Shown in pieces: positions 1 to 9,026 of a stretch of 64,000 bases of DNA. The position numbers were made by a program, and so were the translations under genes. Below the pieces are notes generated by a model that had not been told where the DNA came from, did no database searches, and was given only the letters and a program-made list of their open reading frames with translations. Positions within the stretch are counted from its first letter, which is position 1. Each line of letters begins with the position of its first letter. The stretch covers positions 1-64,000 of the forward strand of contig NZ_JBNNWS010000014.1 of the NCBI RefSeq assembly GCF_050281185.1, in the 5' to 3' direction. The stretch comes from Heyndrickxia sp050281185. GTDB taxonomy: Bacteria; Bacillota; Bacilli; Bacillales; Bacillaceae_C.

Positions 1-64
1 CAGCTGGGAGAGCACCTGCCTTACAAGCAGGGGGTCGGCGGTTCGATCCCGTCATCCTCCACCA
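1..64 (+). tRNA. tRNA-Val (TAC), 5' end outside window
   Basis: The window opens inside the D-arm. The anticodon loop TTACAAG gives TAC, the T-arm is intact, and the acceptor strand ATCCTCC is followed by A and an encoded CCA. It is the first visible member of the 21-gene array. Confidence 0.93.
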
Positions 65-69
65 TATAT

Positions 70-95
70 GCCGGCCTAGCTCAATTGGTAGAGCA
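70..95 (+). pseudogene. orphan 5' half of tRNA-Thr
   Basis: These 26 bases repeat exactly the first 26 bases of the complete tRNA-Thr at 216-241 (acceptor strand GCCGGCC plus the D-arm). The match stops before the anticodon arm. No T-arm or 3' acceptor strand follows, so no tRNA can form. About 120 bp of unrelated sequence separates the two copies. It could be a remnant of recombination between tRNA clusters or of an integration event. Confidence 0.85.
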
Positions 96-215
96 CGTCC
101 GAATAAGCTACAAAGCTATGCTTCAGCGTACAGCTTGAGCTGCTACTTGAATAATCATACTGAAAGCTGGACGACAGTCTTCAGCAGTTCAGTTTAAGGA
201 AACAAATATTAATAA

Positions 216-291
<76 letters not shown>

Positions 292-302
292 TTAGGTAAT
301 AT

Positions 303-378
303 GAGCCATTAGCTCAGTCGGTAGAGCATCTGACTTTTAATCAGAGGGTCGAAGGTTCGAGTCCTTCATGGCTCACCA
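303..378 (+). tRNA. tRNA-Lys (TTT)
   Basis: Acceptor GAGCCAT pairs with ATGGCTC; anticodon loop CTTTTAA gives TTT; CCA encoded. Confidence 0.96.
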
Positions 379-427
379 TTTTAGAAGTAGAAAATCAAAC
401 GTTGGAAACTTCTAATATCTAAATCAT

Positions 428-509
428 GCGGGTGTGGCGGAATTGGCAGACGCACCAGACTTAGGATCTGGCGCCGCAAGGCGTGGGGGTTCGACTCCCT
501 TCACCCGCA
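428..509 (+). tRNA. tRNA-Leu (TAG)
   Basis: Class II tRNA with a long variable arm. Acceptor GCGGGTG pairs with CACCCGC; anticodon TAG in CTTAGGA. CCA is not encoded. Confidence 0.95.
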
Positions 510-528
510 TAATATGAATATTTTAGTC

Positions 529-603
529 GCGGAAGTAGTTCAGTGGTAGAACACCACCTTGCCAAGGTGGGGGTCGCGGGTTCGAATCCCGTCTTCCGCT
601 CCA
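529..603 (+). tRNA. tRNA-Gly (GCC)
   Basis: Acceptor GCGGAAG pairs with CTTCCGC; anticodon loop TTGCCAA gives GCC; CCA encoded. Confidence 0.96.
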
Positions 604-612
604 GATACCCTT

Positions 613-701
613 GCCGGGGTGGCGGAACTGGCAGACGCACAGGACTTAAAATCCTGCGGTAGGTGACTACCGTACCGGTTCGATTCCGGTCCTCGGCACC
701 A
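613..701 (+). tRNA. tRNA-Leu (TAA)
   Basis: Class II tRNA with a long variable arm. The anticodon stem-loop carries TAA; the acceptor GCCGGGG pairs with CCTCGGC with one wobble; CCA encoded. Confidence 0.95.
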
Positions 702-717
702 TTTTTTTCGATAATAA

Positions 718-794
718 GCGCCCGTAGCTCAATTGGATAGAGCGTTTGACTACGGATCAAAAGGTTAGGGGTTCGACTCCTCTCGGGCGCGCCA
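718..794 (+). tRNA. tRNA-Arg (ACG)
   Basis: Acceptor GCGCCCG pairs with CGGGCGC; anticodon loop CTACGGA gives ACG, the form read after conversion of A34 to inosine; CCA encoded. Confidence 0.96.
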
Positions 795-801
795 TATATT
801 C

Positions 802-878
802 CGGGAAGTAGCTCAGCTTGGTAGAGCACATGGTTTGGGACCATGGGGTCGCAGGTTCGAATCCTGTCTTCCCGACCA
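802..878 (+). tRNA. tRNA-Pro (TGG)
   Basis: Acceptor CGGGAAG pairs with CTTCCCG; loop TTTGGGA gives TGG; CCA encoded. Confidence 0.96.
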
Positions 879-889
879 TTACACACTTT

Positions 890-965
890 GGGGCCTTAGC
901 TCAGCTGGGAGAGCGCCTGCTTTGCACGCAGGAGGTCAGCGGTTCGATCCCGCTAGGCTCCACCA
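890..965 (+). tRNA. tRNA-Ala (TGC)
   Basis: Acceptor GGGGCCT pairs with AGGCTCC; loop TTTGCAC gives TGC; CCA encoded. Confidence 0.96.
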
Positions 966-985
966 ATTTAAAATGTTATGATAAT

Positions 986-1062
986 GGCGGCGTAGCTCAG
1001 CTGGCTAGAGCGTACGGTTCATACCCGTAAGGTCGTGGGTTCGATCCCCTCCGCCGCTACCA
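986..1062 (+). tRNA. tRNA-Met (CAT), elongator
   Basis: Anticodon CAT. Acceptor GGCGGCG pairs with CGCCGCT, giving a normal 1-72 pair, so it is not the initiator. The body resembles the Bacillus elongator tRNA-Met. CCA encoded. Confidence 0.9.
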
Positions 1063-1066
1063 TAGA

Positions 1067-1143
1067 GGACCTTTAGCTCAGCTGGTTAGAGCAGACGGCT
1101 CATAACCGTCCGGTCGTAGGTTCGAGTCCTACAAGGTCCACCA
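1067..1143 (+). tRNA. tRNA-Ile2 (CAT, lysidine type)
   Basis: Anticodon CAT, but acceptor GGACCTT/AAGGTCC and the anticodon arm match the Bacillus tRNA-Ile2, whose C34 is converted to lysidine by TilS so that it reads AUA. The identity is inferred from resemblance and from its place in the array. CCA encoded. Confidence 0.85.
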
Positions 1144-1152
1144 TATTTATCT

Positions 1153-1245
1153 GGAGGAATACCCAAGTCTGGCTGAAGGGATCGGTCTTGAAAACCGACA
1201 GGCGGGTTAAACCGCGCGGGGGTTCGAATCCCTCTTCCTCCGCCA
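1153..1245 (+). tRNA. tRNA-Ser (TGA)
   Basis: Class II tRNA with a long variable arm, anticodon TGA in CTTGAAA, acceptor GGAGGAA/TTCCTCC, discriminator G, CCA encoded. Confidence 0.95.
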
Positions 1246-1268
1246 TAAAAGAATTCATTTAATATCGT

Positions 1269-1342
<74 letters not shown>

Positions 1343-1380
1343 TTATGTAAGTTATTTTAAAACTTACTTGAAAAATTTTT

Positions 1381-1457
1381 GGTCCGGTAGTTCAGTTGGT
1401 TAGAATGCCTGCCTGTCACGCAGGAGGTCGCGGGTTCGAGTCCCGTCCGGACCGCCA
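1381..1457 (+). tRNA. tRNA-Asp (GTC)
   Basis: Acceptor GGTCCGG pairs with CCGGACC; loop CTGTCAC gives GTC; CCA encoded. Confidence 0.96.
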
Positions 1458-1520
1458 TTTATCATCCTAAGATTGGGACGATGGCGAACTATAATTGAAT
1501 ATAGGAATTATACATTATAT

Positions 1521-1596
1521 GGCTCGGTAGCTCAGTCGGTAGAGCAATGGACTGAAAATCCATGTGTCGGCGGTTCGATTCCGTCCCGAGCCACCA
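1521..1596 (+). tRNA. tRNA-Phe (GAA)
   Basis: Acceptor GGCTCGG pairs with CCGAGCC; loop CTGAAAA gives GAA; CCA encoded. Confidence 0.96.
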
Positions 1597-1641
1597 TTTA
1601 AAAGTATTATGGTGCACATCCATGCTTAAATGATACAACAT

Positions 1642-1718
1642 GGCGGCTATGGCGAAGTGGTTAACGCATCGGATTGTGGCTCCGACACTCGTGGGTTCGA
1701 TTCCCACTAGTCGCCCCA
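1642..1718 (+). tRNA. tRNA-His (GTG)
   Basis: Loop TTGTGGC gives GTG. The acceptor has the extra 5' G opposite C73 typical of tRNA-His; the gene ends GTCGCC then CCA. Confidence 0.95.
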
Positions 1719-1727
1719 TAATATAAA

Positions 1728-1801
1728 GCGGGTGTAGTTTAGTGGTAAAACTACAGCCTTCCAAGCTGTTGTCGTGGGTTCGATTCCCATCACCCGCTCC
1801 A
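1728..1801 (+). tRNA. tRNA-Gly (TCC)
   Basis: Acceptor GCGGGTG pairs with CACCCGC; loop CTTCCAA gives TCC; CCA encoded. Second Gly isoacceptor of the array. Confidence 0.96.
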
Positions 1802-1810
1802 TATTTACAT

Positions 1811-1884
<74 letters not shown>

Positions 1885-1909
1885 TTAGATTAATATATTC
1901 CCATTTTAT

Positions 1910-1984
1910 TCCGCAGTAGCTCAGTGGTAGAGCTATCGGCTGTTAACCGATCGGTCGTAGGTTCGAATCCTACCTGCGGAGCCA
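1910..1984 (+). tRNA. tRNA-Asn (GTT)
   Basis: Acceptor TCCGCAG pairs with CTGCGGA; loop CTGTTAA gives GTT; discriminator G, CCA encoded. Confidence 0.96.
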
Positions 1985-1993
1985 TTTTTATTT

Positions 1994-2084
1994 GGAGAAG
2001 TACTCAAGTGGCTGAAGAGGCGCCCCTGCTAAGGGTGTAGGTCGGGTAACCGGCGCGAGGGTTCAAATCCCTCCTTCTCCGCCA
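1994..2084 (+). tRNA. tRNA-Ser (GCT)
   Basis: Class II tRNA, acceptor GGAGAAG pairs with CTTCTCC, anticodon GCT, long variable arm, CCA encoded. Confidence 0.95.
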
Positions 2085-2089
2085 TTAAC

Positions 2090-2161
2090 GGCCCGTTGGT
2101 CAAGCGGTTAAGACACCGCCCTTTCACGGCGGTAACACGGGTTCGAATCCCGTACGGGTCA
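2090..2161 (+). tRNA. tRNA-Glu (TTC)
   Basis: Acceptor GGCCCGT pairs with ACGGGTC; anticodon TTC in CTTTCAC. CCA is not encoded. Last gene of the array, 26 bp before the terminator. Confidence 0.95.
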
Positions 2162-2187
2162 TATTTTTGTAGATCGTATTTCTTTTT

Positions 2188-2236
2188 AAGTAGTTTAAAA
2201 GTTTTCTCTAGCAGAATCTTTTAAACTACTTTTTTT
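2188..2236 (+). terminator. terminator of the tRNA array
   Basis: A perfect 14-bp stem (2188-2201 with 2218-2231) with a 16-nt loop runs directly into a T tract. It marks the end of the presumed rrn-tRNA transcript. Confidence 0.92.
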
Positions 2237-2625
2237 CGTTCAGGAAATAAAAAAATTCTCGCTTTTGGATAACTTTTTTATTAACCAAATAGAACAAAAA
2301 GAATCTTGTACGGTAAGAGAAAAACCGTTTCATTACCCGACTAGAGCAAAAAGTATCTAATACGGTAAATGAAGTTCGTTCCATGGCCTTTAAAGAATAA
2401 ATAGAGACCATCAAGAAAACAAAATGTTACCATGTTATACATAGAATATATATTACTGAATTTTTTTTTGAAGTTAATATATAATAAGGTAGATAAGTGT
2501 TTAATAAGTTATGTTCATTGACGCAATCCATTTAGAGGTGTATCTTAAAGGTTGGATATTATTAATAAGCATATAAATTTTAGAAGATTATTTAATCGTA
2601 CGTTTGTTTTTTGGGGGAGATTATT
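2237..2625. other. AT-rich gap before menF
   Basis: About 390 bp with no convincing gene. The only long open frame (2226-2414, minus) overlaps the terminator and lacks a ribosome site. A TATAAT lies at 2480-2485, but no good -35 box is spaced from it, so a menF promoter here is only a suggestion. Confidence 0.5.
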
Positions 2626-4035
2626 TTGACACGTATTAAACAGTCGAATATTGAAACTGAATATAAAGTTGCTGTAGATAGGGCTAGAAATAAAAAGAAA
2701 ACTATATTGTTTAGTTATACTGAAAAACTAAATAATATTAACCCCCTTTCATTTTATTCGTCTGCTAAACAGTTATTTCAAGGTGAAAGATTCTTTTGGA
2801 AGGTACCGAATGATGAAACATATATTGTGGGCCTAGGAGTTGCACAAAGCCTTCAAACGAGTCATGAAGAAGATCGTTTTAAGTGGGTTGAGCGTGAATG
2901 GAATCTTTTAATTAAAGATGCGCATATTTTTAATCCATTCGAAGTCCCTGGGACAGGTCCTCTAATATTTGGAGGCTTTTCTTTTGATCCGCTCAGTGTC
3001 AAGGAGCAAGAGTGGTCTTTATTTTCTAATGCTTTATTTCATTTACCAAATCTTATGTTAGTCATTAACGGTCAAGAAGCTTATATAACGATGAATATCA
3101 TTTGTTCTACTAAAGAAAGTGGAGAATCATTAAAAAGAGTTTTAGCTTTGAAAGAGAAGATTTTTACAGTTAAAGAAAGAGAAAATTTAACAATTATTGA
3201 AAGTCTTCGTGAACATGAAATAAACCCAGATGAATGGAAAGAAGCAGTTGGCGAAGTTGTCCGCGCACTAAAAGAGGATAATGATCTTAATAAAGTCGTA
3301 ATGGCTAGAAAAATGAATATAGAATTTAATGAGTTAATATCATCTGAAAAAGTACTTGAACACTTATGTAAAGGTCAACAAGATAGCTATATCTTTGCTT
3401 TAGAAATAATGAACAGCTGTTTTACAGGTGCTTCACCTGAAAGATTAGTAAAAAAGAGTGGAAATGATGTTTTATCAGCTTGTCTTGCAGGCTCTATTAA
3501 AAGGGATTCGAATGAAAAAAGAGATGCTATGTTAGGTCAAGATTTACTTGCCGATATGAAAAATAGACATGAACATCAGCTAGTAGTCTCTATGATAGAA
3601 GATGTTATTCAAAAATTTTGTACTGAAGTTGCAATTCCTAAAGAACCATCTATATTGAAAATGCGAGATATTCAACATCTCTTTACACCTGTTAAAGGTA
3701 AAATCAAAGATCAAAACATATCTATATTATCATTAGTGGAGGAACTCCATCCAACGCCAGCTATGGGAGGGGTTCCAACAAAAGATGCATTAAAGGTAAT
3801 ACGAGAAATGGAAAAAATGGATCGTGGTTTTTATGCTGCTCCAATTGGATGGATAGACTATCGAGCGAATGGAGAATTTGCTGTAGCGATCCGGTCAGGA
3901 TTAATAAAAGAAAATGAAGCATTTTTGTATGCTGGGTGTGGAGTTGTATCTGATTCAAACCCAGAGGATGAATATTATGAAACAAGAATTAAATTTCGTC
4001 CAATGCTTCGGGCATTAGGAGGAAAAATGTTATGA
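2626..4035 (+). CDS. menF: isochorismate synthase MenF
   Basis: Converts chorismate to isochorismate, the first step of menaquinone synthesis, in the cytoplasm. The C-terminal chorismate-binding domain is clear: GASPERLVKK, LAGSIKRD, the LHPTPAMGG segment, RGFYAAPIGW and the closing YAGCGVVSDSNPEDEYYET block. The length of 469 aa matches Bacillus MenF. The open frame could begin at TTG 2611, but the strong GGGGGAG at 2613-2619 lies inside that extension and sits 6 nt before TTG 2626, so 2626 is chosen. Its stop overlaps the menD start by 4 nt (ATGA), indicating translational coupling and an operon. Confidence 0.95.
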   Translation: MTRIKQSNIETEYKVAVDRARNKKKTILFSYTEKLNNINPLSFYSSAKQLFQGERFFWKVPNDETYIVGLGVAQSLQTSHEEDRFKWVEREWNLLIKDAHIFNPFEVPGTGPLIFGGFSFDPLSVKEQEWSLFSNALFHLPNLMLVINGQEAYITMNIICSTKESGESLKRVLALKEKIFTVKERENLTIIESLREHEINPDEWKEAVGEVVRALKEDNDLNKVVMARKMNIEFNELISSEKVLEHLCKGQQDSYIFALEIMNSCFTGASPERLVKKSGNDVLSACLAGSIKRDSNEKRDAMLGQDLLADMKNRHEHQLVVSMIEDVIQKFCTEVAIPKEPSILKMRDIQHLFTPVKGKIKDQNISILSLVEELHPTPAMGGVPTKDALKVIREMEKMDRGFYAAPIGWIDYRANGEFAVAIRSGLIKENEAFLYAGCGVVSDSNPEDEYYETRIKFRPMLRALGGKML

Positions 4036-5789
4036 AACACCAAGAAGCACTGACGAAGTATTTAGCTAGGTTCATTCAAGAACTTTCTAATTCTGGGGTA
4101 GAGGATGTTGTCATTAGTCCCGGTTCTAGATCTACACCATTAGCTATGTTAGTCGCGGGGCATCCTAAACTTAAATATCATATTAATATTGATGAACGTT
4201 CCGCAGCTTTTTTTGCTTTAGGAATAGCAAAACAAACAAGAAAACCTGTTGCTCTCATTTGTACTTCTGGAACCGCTGCCGCAAACTATTATCCTGCTGT
4301 AGTTGAGGCTAAACTGGCAAGGGTTCCTTTAATAGTTTTAACGGCTGACCGTCCGCATGAATTACGGGATGTAGGAGCACCACAAGCAATTGATCAAAAT
4401 CAATTTTACGGTAATCATGTAAAATGGTTTTCTGAAATGGCCTTACCAGACTTAAATGAAGAAATACTCAGGTATGTTCAAACAAATGCTGCAAGGGCAG
4501 TAAGTATTTCTTTAGAAGTACCAGCTGGACCGGTGCATTTAAATTTTCCATTCCGCGAGCCGCTGATTCCAATTATGGATCCATCTCCATATACGGAAGT
4601 AAGTGAACAACCATCAATAGCTATATCACATGGAAATTTACATCTTAAAATGAATCAAATATTAGACATATGCAACCGATTGCAACAAAAGGAAAAAGGG
4701 TTAATTGTTTGTGGAGTGATTGATGATCCAAGATTTGTAGAGTCTATCATCCCATTTGCTGAGAAGCTTGGCTATCCTATTATTGCAGACCCATTGTCCC
4801 AATTACGAAGTGGAGATTTTTCAGGGGAATATATCATTGATAGCTATGATGCAATTTTGAAGGAAATCGTTTCGGATGAAAAATTAAAACCTGAGGTCAT
4901 CATTCGCTTTGGAGGAATGCCGGTATCCAAACCACTGACCAAGTTTATGAAAAAACTAAACGATACAGAGCAATATATTATCGAAGCGGGCAATGGTTGG
5001 CGCGATCCTATCAACAATGCTACATATATGATCTACTGTGATGAAGCAACATTTTGCAATGATATAACAATGAAGCTGAACGAAAGACATGGTTCAAGCT
5101 GGTTAAAAATGTGGCAAGATTTGAATACTATAGCACGAAATACGGTCATAAATGAAATTTGTGATATTGATGATCTAGATGAAGGAAAAGTAGTCATAGA
5201 ATTAACAAAAAGAATGCCAGCTAATAGTATTCTTTTTGTGGGAAACAGTATGCCAATTCGTGATGTAGATACATTTCTTCATTCCAATCAACAAAATATT
5301 CGAATACTAGCCAATCGTGGAGCAAATGGGATTGATGGGGTCGTATCAAGCGCACTTGGGGCGAGTTTATATGGTGAACCTTTGTTTTTATTACTTGGCG
5401 ATTTATCGTTTTACCATGACTTAAATGGATTATTAGCGGCGAAAATGCACAAGTTAAACATTAACATCATTGTTATTAACAATAATGGTGGGGGTATATT
5501 CTCATATCTCCCTCAGGCAAGCGAAGGTAAATATTTTGAAGAATTATTTGGAACACCAACAGACATCGATTTTGAGTATGCTGTTAAAATGTATGATGGC
5601 TATTATAAAAAAGTGAGAAATTGGGATGAATTTCATCAGTCAATTGCAGAATCTATTAAAACAGATGGTTTAAATGTAATAGAAGTACCTACAAACCGAC
5701 AAAAGAATGTAGAAATTCATAAAAAAATGTGGAAACGTGTTTCCCGGGAAATAGAGCAATTCTTTCAAGGAGATAATCATGGTGATTGA
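4032..5789 (+). CDS. menD: SEPHCHC synthase MenD
   Basis: Thiamine-diphosphate-dependent 2-succinyl-5-enolpyruvyl-6-hydroxy-3-cyclohexene-1-carboxylate synthase. It joins 2-oxoglutarate to isochorismate in the second menaquinone step. At 585 aa it has the family length. The N-terminal pyrimidine-binding part has the conserved Glu in NIDERSAAFFALG. The C-terminal part carries the cofactor motif from GDLSFYHDLNGLL to INNNGGGIFSYL. It overlaps menF by 4 nt and menH by 11 nt, so the three are almost certainly one transcript. Confidence 0.96.
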   Translation: MKHQEALTKYLARFIQELSNSGVEDVVISPGSRSTPLAMLVAGHPKLKYHINIDERSAAFFALGIAKQTRKPVALICTSGTAAANYYPAVVEAKLARVPLIVLTADRPHELRDVGAPQAIDQNQFYGNHVKWFSEMALPDLNEEILRYVQTNAARAVSISLEVPAGPVHLNFPFREPLIPIMDPSPYTEVSEQPSIAISHGNLHLKMNQILDICNRLQQKEKGLIVCGVIDDPRFVESIIPFAEKLGYPIIADPLSQLRSGDFSGEYIIDSYDAILKEIVSDEKLKPEVIIRFGGMPVSKPLTKFMKKLNDTEQYIIEAGNGWRDPINNATYMIYCDEATFCNDITMKLNERHGSSWLKMWQDLNTIARNTVINEICDIDDLDEGKVVIELTKRMPANSILFVGNSMPIRDVDTFLHSNQQNIRILANRGANGIDGVVSSALGASLYGEPLFLLLGDLSFYHDLNGLLAAKMHKLNINIIVINNNGGGIFSYLPQASEGKYFEELFGTPTDIDFEYAVKMYDGYYKKVRNWDEFHQSIAESIKTDGLNVIEVPTNRQKNVEIHKKMWKRVSREIEQFFQGDNHGD

Positions 5790-6585
5790 AGTCAATGGTG
5801 TGAATTATCATGTTCGTTTAATTGGACAAGGTGAACCACTATTGCTATTGCATGGTTTTACGGGAGAGATGTCAACATGGGAAGCAATTATTCCGTATTT
5901 AGGCGATAAATTTCAATTGGTTTTAGTGGATATTCTTGGGCATGGAAAAACAGAAAGTCCATTAGATGATAAGAGATATCAAATTGAAGAAATAGCAGAG
6001 GATATGAAGGCTATTTTAATGAATTTGAATCTTAATAAGGTGAACATTTTAGGTTATTCTATGGGGGGCAGACTAGCCCTTGCATTTACTATATTGTTTC
6101 CGGAAATGGTGAATAAGTTAATATTAGAGAGCGCCTCTCCAGGATTAAGAACAGAAGAGGAAAGAGAAGCTAGACGTTTCCAAGATGAAAGTTTAGCCGA
6201 GAGAATTTTAGAAAATGGGTTAAAATCTTTTGTTCAATATTGGACAAATATTCCTTTATTTCAAACCCAGAAAAAGCTTTCAGAATCAATACAGCTAAAG
6301 ATTGAACAACAAAGGCTCCAAAATAATCCTATCGGCTTAGCAAATAGTTTAAAAGGAATGGGGACCGGAAGCATGCCTTCCTTCTGGGAAAAGCTCAGTT
6401 TTTTAGAGATGCCAGTACTAATCATTACTGGCAGCCTGGATAATAAGTTTTGTAAGATAGCGGAAGAAATGAAAAATGTGATTTCAGATGCAAAGCATGA
6501 AACAATTCTTAGTGTGGGACATGCAATTCACGTGGAAGATTCACAAAAGTTTGGTACAATAATAAAAGAGTTTTTGTCGAATTAA
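5779..6585 (+). CDS. menH: SHCHC synthase MenH (alpha/beta hydrolase)
   Basis: 2-succinyl-6-hydroxy-2,4-cyclohexadiene-1-carboxylate synthase; removes pyruvate from the MenD product. Alpha/beta hydrolase fold of 268 aa: oxyanion-region LLHGFTGEMSTW near residue 24, nucleophile Ser94 in GYSMGGR, acidic residue near TGSLDNKF and the late His in VGHAIHVED. An AAGGAG ribosome site lies inside the end of menD, with which it overlaps by 11 nt. The family alone is broad; the assignment rests mainly on position between menD and menB. Confidence 0.93.
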   Translation: MVIEVNGVNYHVRLIGQGEPLLLLHGFTGEMSTWEAIIPYLGDKFQLVLVDILGHGKTESPLDDKRYQIEEIAEDMKAILMNLNLNKVNILGYSMGGRLALAFTILFPEMVNKLILESASPGLRTEEEREARRFQDESLAERILENGLKSFVQYWTNIPLFQTQKKLSESIQLKIEQQRLQNNPIGLANSLKGMGTGSMPSFWEKLSFLEMPVLIITGSLDNKFCKIAEEMKNVISDAKHETILSVGHAIHVEDSQKFGTIIKEFLSN

Positions 6586-6628
6586 AGTTTTTTGTTCGAC
6601 AAAGTCTAATACTAAAGGAGGTTTCCAA

Positions 6629-7447
6629 ATGGCAATTGAGTGGAAAACTGAAAGAGAATATGAAGATATTCTTTATGAAACTTATAATGGAATTGCGAAA
6701 GTAACTATTAATCGACCTGAAGTACATAATGCTTTTCGTCCTAAAACGGTGATGGAATTAATTGATGCTTTTTCTTATGCACGTGATGATTCCAATATCG
6801 GTGTTATTATCTTAACTGGAGCTGGAGAAAAAGCGTTTTGCTCTGGTGGAGATCAAAAAGTACGCGGACATGGCGGATATGTTGGTGAAGATCAAATTCC
6901 TCGTTTGAATGTTTTAGATTTACAACGATTAATTCGTTTCACTCCGAAACCGGTTATCGCAATGGTAGCTGGATATGCAATTGGTGGAGGACATGTTTTA
7001 CATATCGTTTGTGACTTAACGATCGCTGCAGATAATGCCATTTTCGGACAAACTGGTCCAAAAGTTGGCAGCTTTGATGCTGGATATGGTGCAGGTTACT
7101 TAGCACGTATCGTTGGACATAAGAAAGCAAGAGAAATTTGGTATCTATGTCGTCAATACAATGCACAAGAAGCTTTGGATATGGGGCTTGTCAATACTGT
7201 TGTACCTTTAGAACAGCTTGAGGAAGAAACGGTAAAATGGTGTGAAGAAATCCTTGAGAAAAGCTCTACAGCTCTTCGTTTCCTAAAGGCTTCATTCAAT
7301 GCAGATACAGATGGTTTAGCAGGTCTTCAACAGCTTGGTGGAGATGCAACATTACTTTACTATACAACTGATGAAGCAAAAGAAGGTCGTGATGCGTTTA
7401 AAGAAAAACGTAAACCTGATTTTGGACAATTCCCTCGTTTCCCTTGA
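6629..7447 (+). CDS. menB: 1,4-dihydroxy-2-naphthoyl-CoA synthase MenB
   Basis: Crotonase-family enzyme that closes the second ring of o-succinylbenzoyl-CoA to give 1,4-dihydroxy-2-naphthoyl-CoA. The 272 aa match the family. Visible blocks are the oxyanion-hole segments FCSGGDQKVRGHGGYVG and AGYAIGGGHVLH, then FGQTGPKVGSFDAGYG and the C-terminal EKRKPDFGQFPRFP typical of MenB. A strong AAAGGAGG precedes the ATG. It starts 43 bp after menH and is followed by a terminator, so menF-D-H-B form one unit. Confidence 0.97.
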   Translation: MAIEWKTEREYEDILYETYNGIAKVTINRPEVHNAFRPKTVMELIDAFSYARDDSNIGVIILTGAGEKAFCSGGDQKVRGHGGYVGEDQIPRLNVLDLQRLIRFTPKPVIAMVAGYAIGGGHVLHIVCDLTIAADNAIFGQTGPKVGSFDAGYGAGYLARIVGHKKAREIWYLCRQYNAQEALDMGLVNTVVPLEQLEEETVKWCEEILEKSSTALRFLKASFNADTDGLAGLQQLGGDATLLYYTTDEAKEGRDAFKEKRKPDFGQFPRFP

Positions 7448-7492
7448 TTACGAGAAAACTTCATTTGGATTGAATTACTCGTATAATCGGTG

Positions 7493-7528
7493 AAAAAAGC
7501 TTGATGGATGATCCCATCAAGCTTTTTT
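7493..7528 (+). terminator. terminator after menB
   Basis: A 15-bp A/T-flanked stem around AAGCTTGATGG/CCATCAAGCTT with a short loop and a run of T. It separates menFDHB from menE, so menE needs its own promoter or read-through. Confidence 0.9.
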
Positions 7529-7559
7529 CTCTAAAAAATTATTTAAAAGGTGATTTTAG

Positions 7560-9026
7560 ATGAGTCAACTACTACCGAATTTTTTAAAGCAAAGAGCCTA
7601 TTTAACCCCTAATCGTACCGCACTTATTTTTGAAAAAGAGAAGTGGAGTTTTTCCGATCTTTATAAAAAAGTGGAAGTATATGCAAAAAAAATTGCTTCA
7701 CTGGATATTAAAACTCAAGACTCCATTGCTGTTCTTTTATCCAATAGTCCTCAAACAGTTATTATAATTCATGCCTTACAACAAATAGGTGTTACCGCAG
7801 TATTTTTAAATCATCGGTTAACAGCTAATGAAATGGTATTTCAAATAAAAGATAGCGGTTCAAAAATATTAATCAGTGAAAGTCAGTTTGAAAATAAATT
7901 AGAGGAAATTACACAATTATATAATGATCTTTCAATTATTTCAGAAGTGGATATTGAAGAATTAGATACAAAGAAGAATCCTATACTTAACGAGTTTCGG
8001 ATGGATGATGTTTGCTCAATAATGTACACATCAGGTACGACAGGTAAGCCAAAAGGTGTTTTGCAAACTTACGGAAACCATTGGTGGAGTGCAGTAGGAT
8101 CAGCATTAAATTTAGGCTTAAAGGAAGAGGATGGCTGGGTCTGTGCGGTTCCTTTATTTCATATTAGCGGACTTTCGATTTTGATGCGCAGTGTCATTTA
8201 TGGAATGGCTGTATACTTATATGAGCAATTTGATGAAAAAGAAATCAATCAACAGTTACTTACAGGAAATGTTACAATCATGTCAGTCGTTAGTACAATG
8301 TTATATCGACTGATTGATGATTTAGAGGATAAAAGATATCATGAGAATTTTCGCTGTATGCTATTAGGAGGAGGACCTGCCCCTAAGTCATTACTTGAAT
8401 CATGTTTAGAGAAGAATATCCCCGTATTTCAATCATATGGAATGACTGAAACCTCATCACAAATAGTGACCTTATCACCAGAAGATAGTTTAATAAAACT
8501 TGGTTCCGCAGGAAAGCCCTTGTTTCCATCGCAACTGAAAATAATGGGGGAAGGGAAACCATTAGAACTAAACACTCTTGGTGAAATAGTTGTCAAAGGA
8601 CCGAATGTGACAAAAGGATATTTAAATCGAGAGGAAGCAAATCTTAGCAATTTTAAAGAGGGTTGGTTTTATACAGGAGATATAGGCTATCTAGACGAAG
8701 AAGGCTATTTATTTGTTGTAGATCGGCGTTCAGATTTAATTATTTCTGGTGGAGAAAATATTTACCCCGCAGAAATAGAAGAAGTTTTGTTATCCCATCC
8801 AATGGTAAAAGAGGCTGGTGTAACAGGTGTCAATCACTCTCTTTGGGGACAGGTACCGTGTGGATTTGTTGTAACCACTCAATCATTAGAGGCGGATGAA
8901 TTAATCAACTATTGTCACGAACGACTAGCAAAGTATAAAGTCCCTAAACAAATTTATTTTGTTGATGCATTACCTAGGAATGCTTCAAATAAATTGCTGC
9001 GGCGTAAATTACAAGATTTGATTTAG
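7560..9026 (+). CDS. menE: o-succinylbenzoate-CoA ligase MenE
   Basis: ANL-superfamily adenylating enzyme that activates o-succinylbenzoate with ATP and CoA. Seen: P-loop-like A3 motif YTSGTTGKPKGV, A5 motif QSYGMTETSS, A7 region GWFYTGDIGYLDEEGYL, A8 hinge DRRSDLIISGGENIYP, and a near-terminal catalytic Lys in NASNKLLRRKL. It is 488 aa. AAAAGGTGAT precedes the ATG. The stop codon TAG is made of TA from an 8-bp duplicated target plus the first G of a transposon-like element at 9026, so the present 3' end was set by that insertion. Confidence 0.96.
   Translation: MSQLLPNFLKQRAYLTPNRTALIFEKEKWSFSDLYKKVEVYAKKIASLDIKTQDSIAVLLSNSPQTVIIIHALQQIGVTAVFLNHRLTANEMVFQIKDSGSKILISESQFENKLEEITQLYNDLSIISEVDIEELDTKKNPILNEFRMDDVCSIMYTSGTTGKPKGVLQTYGNHWWSAVGSALNLGLKEEDGWVCAVPLFHISGLSILMRSVIYGMAVYLYEQFDEKEINQQLLTGNVTIMSVVSTMLYRLIDDLEDKRYHENFRCMLLGGGPAPKSLLESCLEKNIPVFQSYGMTETSSQIVTLSPEDSLIKLGSAGKPLFPSQLKIMGEGKPLELNTLGEIVVKGPNVTKGYLNREEANLSNFKEGWFYTGDIGYLDEEGYLFVVDRRSDLIISGGENIYPAEIEEVLLSHPMVKEAGVTGVNHSLWGQVPCGFVVTTQSLEADELINYCHERLAKYKVPKQIYFVDALPRNASNKLLRRKLQDLI

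Noticed and set aside
70..215. Integrated element with attL/attR in tRNA-Thr
   Set aside because: Only 120 bp lies between the repeats, with no integrase. The duplicated part is the 5' half, whereas most tRNA-targeting integrases duplicate the 3' part. Kept as a finding without this interpretation.
461..886. 141-aa minus-strand open frame across the tRNA array
   Set aside because: It is the reverse complement of several tRNA genes (repeated NRTG/GFEP-like motifs from T-arms); such frames are a known artefact.
818..1030. 70-aa plus-strand open frame in the tRNA array
   Set aside because: Lies entirely over tRNA-Pro, -Ala and -Met.
1489..1764. 91-aa minus-strand open frame in the tRNA array
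   Set aside because: Covers tRNA-Phe and tRNA-His; translated tRNA sequence.
2226..2414. 62-aa minus-strand open frame
   Set aside because: Overlaps the terminator of the tRNA array, has no ribosome site and a simple AT-rich composition.
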